11,132 nucleotides of DNA from Flavobacteriales bacterium (GTDB lineage: Bacteria; Bacteroidota; Bacteroidia; Flavobacteriales_D; Crocinitomicaceae). Shown piece after piece: positions 5,949 through 11,132 of this stretch. Location of the stretch: assembly GCA_947476515.1 (NCBI GenBank), contig CANJQZ010000048.1, forward strand, positions 1 through 11,132, written 5' to 3'. A program made the translations under genes and the position numbers. The stretch's first letter is position 1. Each line of letters begins with the position of its first letter. The notes beneath the pieces were generated by a model. The model had not been told where the DNA came from. It worked only from the letters and a program-made list of their open reading frames with translations, and did not search any database.

Positions 5949-7901
5949 ATGAAACTAATACTTTATAGCTTTTGTTTAGTTATCTTATTTTTTTCCTGCA
6001 AAAACAGGAAAGAGTCAAATGCTTTATCTTCTGATTCAATAGCTAAATCAAATTATAACGACCATTCGTATTCTAATCTGGACAGCATTAACACTACTCA
6101 TTTGGACTTAGAGTTAGATGTAGATTTCAACAATCAAACGATCTATGGTATAGCGCGACATACCATGAACAATAAGGGTACTGGTTCTGCTATTTTTGAC
6201 ATCAAAGGTTTACAAATTAAAAAGGTAACCTTAGGTCCTAAAGGAAACGAAAGGGAAACTGATTTCATGATTGGTAAAATGGATACTGATTCGATTCTAG
6301 GCCAACCATTGATTGTTAGTATTTCAAAAAAGACTAATCAAGTCAATATTTATTATCAAACCACCAATGCATCTGAAGCATTAGATTGGTTAGATACAGC
6401 GATGACAAGTTCTAAAACTAAACCTTTTCTATATACACAAGGGCAAGCCATTCTAACAAGAACTTGGATTCCAATTCAAGATTCACCTTCCAATCGTTTC
6501 ACTTATGCTGCTCAGGTCAAAGTACCTAGTGATTTACTTGCTTTAATGAGTGCCAAAAATCCGAGTAAAAAAAATTCAACTGGAATTTATTATTTCACGA
6601 TGGAAAAGGCCATTCCATCTTATCTTATTGCCTTAGCCGTTGGAGACATTGCTTACCATTCCTATGGCGGAAATACAGGCGTTTATGCAGAAAAAGAGTT
6701 AATTGATGCTTGTGCCGAAGAATTTGATGCCCTTCCAAAAATGATGGACGCTGCTTCAAAATTATATGGAAAATATCAATGGGGACAGTATGATGTTCTG
6801 GTACTACCCTATTCATTTCCTTTTGGAGGAATGGAAAATCCTAGATTGACTTTTGCAAATCCCACGCTATTAACCGGGGATAAAAGTTTAGTGTCAGTTA
6901 TAGCACATGAGTTAGCACATTCTTGGTCAGGTAACCTCGTTACCAATAACTCATGGGATGATTTTTGGCTCAATGAAGGATTTACCGTATACTTTGAAGA
7001 ACGCATCATGGAGGAGATTTATGGTAAAGAAGTAGCCGATATTCTTGCTGAAATTGAATTCTTTGAGATGCAACAAGAAATGAAAGAAATTTCTTCTGGT
7101 GATCATCCCGAAGACACTAAACTTCACCTTAAATTAAAAAATAGAAATCCAGATGATGGCATGACTCAAATTGCCTATGTAAAAGGTGCCTTTTTTCTGA
7201 AAACTTTGGAAGATAAAGTGGGCAGAGAGAAATTGGATGAATTTTTAAATTCTTATTTTGAATCTTTCAAATTCAAAACCATAAACAGCAAACAATTTGA
7301 ATCTACCTTGCAAGAAATATTGCTAGATCCGAACAATATTAAATTCAATTATAATGAATGGATTTATAAAGAGGGCTTGCCTAATAACTGTATAAAAATT
7401 GTTTCCACACGCTTACAAAACATGACTCAATTGGCTCAAAATTTTAGTGCTGGTCAGCCGGTATTTGAACCAAAGATTCATTATATATATAAAAAGATAA
7501 AAGGTAAGCGTAAAAAGAAGAAAGTTAAAGTGGTACAACAAATCAAACGAGATGATTTTATAGTTCAAGAATGGCAAGTATTTATTAGAAACTTAGACGA
7601 TAAGATCACGGTAGGTCAATTAAACAAAGCTGATAATGCAATGCATTTCAGCACTTGGAACAATAGTGAGATTTTGACGGAGTGGTTGGTATTGAATATT
7701 CAAAAAGGAAATACGACTAAATTAAAACCAGAAATTAAAAAATTCATTTCAAAGGTAGGCAGGAGAAAATATTTAATGCCGATATACAGAGCCTTGAGTA
7801 TAAATCCAGCAGATAAAAAATGGGCGAAAGAAGTATTTGAGGGCTGTAAATCGAATTACCACGCTGTATCAAAAAACTCGATAGCTGAAGTGTTAAAATA
7901 A
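5949..7901 (+). CDS. M1-family metalloaminopeptidase lipoprotein, leukotriene A4 hydrolase type
   Basis: This zinc aminopeptidase should remove N-terminal residues from peptides in the cell envelope. Residues 1-16 form a signal peptide with lipobox FFSC (Cys17). The N-terminal beta domain (about 50-235) includes QGQAI (Gln166, aligning with LTA4H Gln136) and WIPIQDSP. The catalytic domain has GGMEN (293-297; Glu296 binds the substrate amino group) and HELAH (320-324) with third zinc ligand Glu343 in WLNEG. Tyr410 in AYVKG aligns with LTA4H Tyr383. In the helical C-terminal domain, NSEI and GRRK are retained; Arg605 and Lys607 align with LTA4H Arg563 and Lys565, which bind the substrate carboxylate. 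At 650 residues it is longer than human LTA4H (about 610), owing to the signal peptide and a lysine-rich insertion around 514-529. The start codon lies 1 bp after the preceding stop, suggesting translational coupling. Residues after Cys17 (KNRKES) do not match the acidic surface-export signal, so a periplasmic face is inferred. Lipid-mediator chemistry should not be assumed. Confidence 0.94.
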   Translation: MKLILYSFCLVILFFSCKNRKESNALSSDSIAKSNYNDHSYSNLDSINTTHLDLELDVDFNNQTIYGIARHTMNNKGTGSAIFDIKGLQIKKVTLGPKGNERETDFMIGKMDTDSILGQPLIVSISKKTNQVNIYYQTTNASEALDWLDTAMTSSKTKPFLYTQGQAILTRTWIPIQDSPSNRFTYAAQVKVPSDLLALMSAKNPSKKNSTGIYYFTMEKAIPSYLIALAVGDIAYHSYGGNTGVYAEKELIDACAEEFDALPKMMDAASKLYGKYQWGQYDVLVLPYSFPFGGMENPRLTFANPTLLTGDKSLVSVIAHELAHSWSGNLVTNNSWDDFWLNEGFTVYFEERIMEEIYGKEVADILAEIEFFEMQQEMKEISSGDHPEDTKLHLKLKNRNPDDGMTQIAYVKGAFFLKTLEDKVGREKLDEFLNSYFESFKFKTINSKQFESTLQEILLDPNNIKFNYNEWIYKEGLPNNCIKIVSTRLQNMTQLAQNFSAGQPVFEPKIHYIYKKIKGKRKKKKVKVVQQIKRDDFIVQEWQVFIRNLDDKITVGQLNKADNAMHFSTWNNSEILTEWLVLNIQKGNTTKLKPEIKKFISKVGRRKYLMPIYRALSINPADKKWAKEVFEGCKSNYHAVSKNSIAEVLK

Positions 7902-7909
7902 AAGCACTT
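7888..7909. terminator. Possible bidirectional 3'-end hairpin between the M1 and recQ genes
   Basis: AAGTG (7888-7892) and CACTT (7905-7909) can form a 5 bp stem with a 12-nt A/T-rich loop that includes the M1 stop codon. It sits in the only place where two converging genes, 10 bp apart, could terminate. The stem is short and there is no long T tract, so termination may really occur inside the opposite gene. Confidence 0.25.
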
Positions 7910-7911
7910 GA

Positions 7912-10101
7912 TTAATTCGCTACTTCACTCATATAGCGAATCCGTACCAATCGCAATTCCTCCTCAGTATACAATCCATCAAATTCATGATAGGCTGTGA
8001 TGAGGTCTTCTGTTTCGGCTCCATTAAAATAATCAAAGATCTCTTCTTGATTGTCTGCATCTAATAAAGAGTTGATATAATAATTGATATTCACTCTTGT
8101 TCCTGATGCAACTATCGACTCGATTTCATCTAGGATATCATTGAAATTTTTTCCTTGAGATTTCGCAATATCCTCCAAAGGAAGCTTCCTGTCTATATTT
8201 TGTATCAATTGAACTTTAAGTCCTGATTTATTAACCAATGACTTGACCACCATGTCTAAGGGGCGTTCAATTGAATGTTGCTCAACATAATCAGCGATCA
8301 AAGCTACGAATGGTTCACCAAAACGCTGCGCCTTTCCTGTACCTACACCTTGAATATGAGTTAATTCATCCAGTGTTATTGGATACTGGAAACACATATC
8401 CTTAAGTGAAGGCTCTTGAAAAATAACAAAAGGAGGTAATTCCATTTGCTTTCCGATTGTTTTTCTTAAATCAATTAATTGACCATATAATAATTCATCA
8501 AAGACACCTTCTTTTCCTCCGGTTTGAATGATGGAATCATCATCATCTGTTCCTGAGAAATCATGCTCCTTCAGTAATTTAAAAGATGTTGGATGTTTGA
8601 TGAAAGCATTTCCAGCATCTGTTAATTTAAGAGTACCAAAGGTTTCGATATCCTTATACAACAAACCGCCAAGAGTAACTTGACGAATCACAGCATTCCA
8701 AAAATGCTCATCTTTTTCTTTTCCTACTCCAAATGTTGGCAATTGATCGTGCTTATAAGCTTTAATATCTGAAGTTACATTACCAGAAAGATAGGCGCAA
8801 TAATGCTTTGATTTTTGAGTCTCATCAAGCAAAAGAACTGCTTCAAGCAATTGCAATACATTTTCTTCACCTTCTCTTTTCTCTCGAGGATTTTTACAAT
8901 TATCACAATGCTCCTCACATAATTTCTCATCAAAAGTTTCACCAAAATAATGTAGAATAAACTTTCTTCTACATACTGAAGTTTCAGCATAAGAAACAAT
9001 TTCATTGAGTAATTGTCGACCAATTTCTTGCTCCGTTATGGGTTTTCCTTGCAAGAATTTTTCTAATTTTTCAATATCTTTATAGCTATAAAAAGCAATA
9101 CACTCACCAATTCCTCCATCACGACCAGCACGACCTGTCTCCTGATAATAACTCTCAAGAGATTTCGGAATATCATGATGAATTACATAGCGAACATCTG
9201 GTTTGTCAATACCCATTCCAAAAGCAATTGTCGCTACAATTACATCAACATCTTCCATCAAAAACATATCTTGATGCTTTGCTCTTGATGCAGCGTCCAA
9301 TCCAGCATGATAAGGCAGGGCTTGAATCCCATTGACTTGCAATAATTCAGCGATTTCCTCTACTTTCTTGCGGCTAAGACAATAAATGATGCCACTTTTT
9401 CCAGCATGCCCTTTTATATATCGAATGATTTGCTTTTCAACCTCTTTCTTTGGGCGAATTTCATAGAATAAATTATCTCTATTGAAAGAAGATTGGAAGA
9501 CATCAGCATCCAACATATTCAAATTTTTCTGAATATCATGTTGAACTTTAGGGGTTGCTGTAGCAGTAAGCGCAATAATGGGAACATTAGAAATTTTCTC
9601 GAAAATCTCTCTCAATCTTCTATATTCGGGTCTAAAATCATGACCCCATTCAGAAATACAATGTGCTTCATCGATTGCAAAAAAGGAAATATTTACTGAA
9701 GTTAAAAAATCAATATTTTCTTGTTTGGTTAAGGATTCAGGTGCTACATATAACATTTTGGTTTTACCGTCCTGTATGTCTTTTTTAACCTTTAATATAT
9801 CCGCTTTAGTAAGCGAGGAATTTAAAAAATGTGCAATTTCATCACTATCACTTACCTGTCGCATGGCATCTACCTGATTCTTCATCAAGGCAATGAGCGG
9901 AGAAACAATGATTGCTGTTCCTTCACATACCAAAGCAGGTAATTGATAACACAAAGATTTACCGCCACCTGTTGGCATAATAACAAAGGTATTTCTACCC
10001 GAAAAAACATTTTGAATGATTTTTTCCTGCTCCCCTTTAAACTGCTTGAAACCAAAAAAACGCTTTAACTCGTCCTTAAGGTCCACATTTACAACATTCA
10101 T
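7912..10101 (-). CDS. recQ: ATP-dependent DNA helicase RecQ
   Basis: This 3'-to-5' superfamily 2 helicase acts in recombinational repair and replication restart. The 729-residue product has every expected part. It has a Q-motif (about 16-25), Walker A TGGGKS (44-49, Lys48), DEAH (144-147) followed by the aromatic-rich CISEWGHDFRPEY, and motif III TATATP (179-184). Motif V/VI follows, with AFGMGIDKPDVRYVIHHD and QETGRAGRDG (320-329). A zinc module uses Cys377, Cys395, Cys399 and Cys402, and is followed by an RQC winged helix (about 408-515) and an HRDC domain (about 533-607). Residues from about 612 to the end (SLVNKSGLKVQLIQNIDRKL onward) form an extra C-terminal module, absent from E. coli RecQ (about 610 residues) but usual in Bacteroidota RecQ proteins and resembling the HTH_40 type. 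The ATG at 10101 gives a normal RecQ N-terminus. The gene converges on the M1 gene and is separated from nfu by 142 bp, so it is probably transcribed on its own. Confidence 0.97.
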   Translation of the reverse strand: MNVVNVDLKDELKRFFGFKQFKGEQEKIIQNVFSGRNTFVIMPTGGGKSLCYQLPALVCEGTAIIVSPLIALMKNQVDAMRQVSDSDEIAHFLNSSLTKADILKVKKDIQDGKTKMLYVAPESLTKQENIDFLTSVNISFFAIDEAHCISEWGHDFRPEYRRLREIFEKISNVPIIALTATATPKVQHDIQKNLNMLDADVFQSSFNRDNLFYEIRPKKEVEKQIIRYIKGHAGKSGIIYCLSRKKVEEIAELLQVNGIQALPYHAGLDAASRAKHQDMFLMEDVDVIVATIAFGMGIDKPDVRYVIHHDIPKSLESYYQETGRAGRDGGIGECIAFYSYKDIEKLEKFLQGKPITEQEIGRQLLNEIVSYAETSVCRRKFILHYFGETFDEKLCEEHCDNCKNPREKREGEENVLQLLEAVLLLDETQKSKHYCAYLSGNVTSDIKAYKHDQLPTFGVGKEKDEHFWNAVIRQVTLGGLLYKDIETFGTLKLTDAGNAFIKHPTSFKLLKEHDFSGTDDDDSIIQTGGKEGVFDELLYGQLIDLRKTIGKQMELPPFVIFQEPSLKDMCFQYPITLDELTHIQGVGTGKAQRFGEPFVALIADYVEQHSIERPLDMVVKSLVNKSGLKVQLIQNIDRKLPLEDIAKSQGKNFNDILDEIESIVASGTRVNINYYINSLLDADNQEEIFDYFNGAETEDLITAYHEFDGLYTEEELRLVRIRYMSEVAN

Positions 10102-10243
10102 GTTTATTCTATTATTATCGTTATCGATTTGATGCGTTTTGGACCCAATTAAAAAGTGTCCATCAGAGCTACTTGTTCATCACTATTAAAGTTAAGTATA
10201 AACAAGCTATAAACGAATATGTTTAAGGTTTTTTTAGTCTTTT
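10102..10243 (-). promoter_or_regulatory. nfu-recQ intergenic region with a probable recQ promoter
   Basis: This region should contain the recQ promoter. The best candidate on the minus strand is TAACTTTA (10187-10194), one base from TAnnTTTG, with TTCG 19 bp upstream, one base from TTTG. It would give a leader of about 80 nt. That leader can form a small hairpin, TGGACAC/GGGTCCA in minus-strand terms (arms at 10140-10146 and 10156-10162), with one mismatch and a 9-nt loop. I see no small ORF or recognisable riboswitch. Confidence 0.35.
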
Positions 10244-10843
10244 TTAACCATTGATGGCAACAACTTCAGTTACTTCTGGTAAATGTTGTTTTAAAAGATT
10301 CTCAATACCACCTTTAAGTGTTGCTGTAGAAGAGGGACAACCAGCACAAGATCCTTTCATACGCACCGTAACTTTCCCATCATTAAACCCTAAAAAATCA
10401 ATAGCACCACCATCATTTTCTACTGCTGGTCGAACATATTGGTCCAATAAAGATTTAATAGCATCGTCTAATTCACTTTCGGAAAAATCTAATACGGGTT
10501 CATCTGAATTCTCAATTTCATTCACCTTAGGTAAAGGCATCTGAATTAGAACATCTTTCCCTGCACCTATCCAATTTTTGACAAATTCTCGCAATTCCAT
10601 ATTGATAAAATCCCAAGGAACATTGTCTGTTTTTGTTATCGTAACAAAGTTAGCTGCAATGAAAACATTTTTCACAAAAGGAAAATTAAAAAGTTCTTCC
10701 GCCATTGGAGAAAATCCTTTTGCTTCACCCCTACTTGAAAACTCAGCTGAATCGCCGGTAATTAATAAATATTTATTCGCTACAAATTTCATTGTAGAAG
10801 GATTTGGGGTCATTTCAGCATAAACTGTTACCGGTACATTCAT
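10244..10843 (-). CDS. nfu: Nfu-type Fe-S cluster scaffold/carrier protein (Nfu_N plus NifU C-terminal domain)
   Basis: Nfu proteins bind a 4Fe-4S cluster and pass it to target enzymes in the cytoplasm. The 199-residue product has an N-terminal Nfu_N domain (about 5-90) with the characteristic MTPNPSTMKF (11-20) and FVKNVFIAANFVTIT. An acidic linker rich in Glu, Asp and Ser follows (about 108-127). The C-terminal NifU-like domain (about 128-195) has RPAVENDGGAIDF and GSCAGCPSS, in which Cys166 and Cys169 form the CxxC cluster-binding pair, then TLKGGIENLL. The two-domain layout is that of eukaryotic-type and Bacteroidota Nfu, not the three-domain NifU of nitrogen fixers. The ATG at 10843 places Nfu_N at its normal distance. 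The gene is preceded by an exact -7 box and lies 39 bp after the stop of the upstream partial gene. No suf or isc gene is in the window. Confidence 0.95.
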   Translation of the reverse strand: MNVPVTVYAEMTPNPSTMKFVANKYLLITGDSAEFSSRGEAKGFSPMAEELFNFPFVKNVFIAANFVTITKTDNVPWDFINMELREFVKNWIGAGKDVLIQMPLPKVNEIENSDEPVLDFSESELDDAIKSLLDQYVRPAVENDGGAIDFLGFNDGKVTVRMKGSCAGCPSSTATLKGGIENLLKQHLPEVTEVVAING

Positions 10844-10860
10844 GATTTTATTTTAGGATA

Positions 10861-10868
10861 CAAAATTA
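10861..10868 (-). promoter_or_regulatory. nfu promoter, -7 box
   Basis: Read on the minus strand this is TAATTTTG, an exact TAnnTTTG match, 17 bp before the nfu ATG. The leader would be about 10 nt. Its -33 region falls within the last codons of the upstream gene, and no clear TTTG is seen at 19-21 bp. nfu may also receive read-through from that gene. Confidence 0.5.
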
Positions 10869-10882
10869 ATAAACATTATTGA

Positions 10883-11132
10883 TTATTGAGACCAATCTCC
10901 ATTTGTTCCTATTTGCAAAAATAGTCGGTCATTTCGGCGATCTGATTTAGTATAAACCGGAAATCCATTGGAACCTAGTCTTAAATAATTAGGTGTATTT
11001 CGTTTCATTGTCTTAGGTAAAAAAGGTAGGTTATGGGCTAATTTATTTTGAAGGACATTTCTAATTTCTTCACTATCAATTCCAATACTAGCTTTCACTT
11101 GCTGCTGAAAGGGTAAGGTGGTTTTATAAGAA
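10883..11132 (-). CDS. C-terminal end of an unrecognised protein, 5' part beyond the window
   Basis: An open frame on the minus strand enters from the right edge and ends at the TAA at 10883-10885. It gives 82 codons before the stop in this window. An internal GTG at 11098 could serve as a start, but the eleven codons above it remain open (SYKTTLPFQQQ), so the gene most likely begins outside. The visible tail has mixed polar and hydrophobic character, with LPFLPKTM, LGSNGFPVYTKSDRRN and the final LFLQIGTNGDWSQ. I recognise no domain, membrane segment or motif. It runs in the same direction as nfu with 39 bp between them, so the two may be partly cotranscribed. That it is a real gene is likely from the clean frame and spacing, but this is less certain than for its neighbours. 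Confidence 0.6.
   Translation of the reverse strand, partial: SYKTTLPFQQQVKASIGIDSEEIRNVLQNKLAHNLPFLPKTMKRNTPNYLRLGSNGFPVYTKSDRRNDRLFLQIGTNGDWSQ

Noticed and set aside
5949..5999. Bacteroidota surface lipoprotein export signal on the M1 peptidase
   Set aside because: The residues after Cys17 are KNRKES rather than the acidic K-(D/E)2 or Q-A-(D/E)2 type, so surface exposure is not supported.
8775..9023. Minus-strand open frame of 82 codons inside recQ in another frame
   Set aside because: It overlaps the conserved zinc-module coding region of RecQ and shows no independent protein features.
10210..10235. Stem TAAAC/GTTTA followed by a run of seven T on the plus strand, resembling a terminator
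   Set aside because: The stem is only 5 bp and would act on plus-strand transcription, where no gene lies upstream. On the minus strand, where nfu is transcribed, the T tract is on the wrong side.
10251..10823. Two plus-strand open frames of 97 and 81 codons opposite nfu
   Set aside because: They lie wholly antisense to a confidently identified gene and their translations look like frame shadows without motifs or start signals.
1..11132. Search for a mobile element, CRISPR array, toxin-antitoxin pair, defence island or biosynthetic cluster
   Set aside because: No transposase, integrase, long terminal repeats, spaced direct repeats or linked enzyme sets were seen. The recQ helicase is the full housekeeping form and has no defence-type partners nearby.

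Overview
The window looks like ordinary chromosomal DNA of a low-GC member of the Bacteroidota (roughly one third G+C by eye). The evidence is convergent. Three genes are preceded by exact matches to the Bacteroidota -7 box TAnnTTTG, and ribosome sites are A-rich without a clear Shine-Dalgarno. The exported proteins have signal peptides and lipoboxes typical of the phylum (one ends in FGQ). RecQ carries the C-terminal extension usual in Bacteroidota, and there is an LTA4-hydrolase-type M1 peptidase lipoprotein. The order within the phylum cannot be settled from this sequence.

Layout, left to right. A minus-strand gene cut by the left edge encodes a lipoprotein L,D-transpeptidase (1-562). It is divergent from a plus-strand UMF1/Atg22-type MFS permease (684-2036). 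Next come dapD (2128-2937, lysine/diaminopimelate pathway) and purB (3022-4365, purine synthesis), each behind its own promoter. purB is followed after 10 bp by an unrecognised secreted protein (4376-5947), and after 1 bp by an M1 aminopeptidase lipoprotein (5949-7901), so these three are probably one transcription unit. The M1 gene meets recQ (7912-10101, minus) tail to tail with a 10 bp gap. Upstream of recQ on the minus strand are a two-domain nfu Fe-S carrier gene (10244-10843) and the 3' end of an unrecognised gene that runs off the right edge (10883-11132).

Functionally this is a housekeeping set: cell-wall cross-linking and diaminopimelate supply, purine synthesis, peptide breakdown in the envelope, DNA repair, and Fe-S cluster delivery. 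I see no tRNA, rRNA, CRISPR array, transposase, integrase, phage gene or defence cassette, and no evidence for an undescribed multi-gene system. The points most worth a second look are a 20 bp near-perfect palindrome over the dapD promoter, the coupling of purB to two exported proteins, and a lysine-rich insertion together with an active-site substitution in the M1 peptidase.
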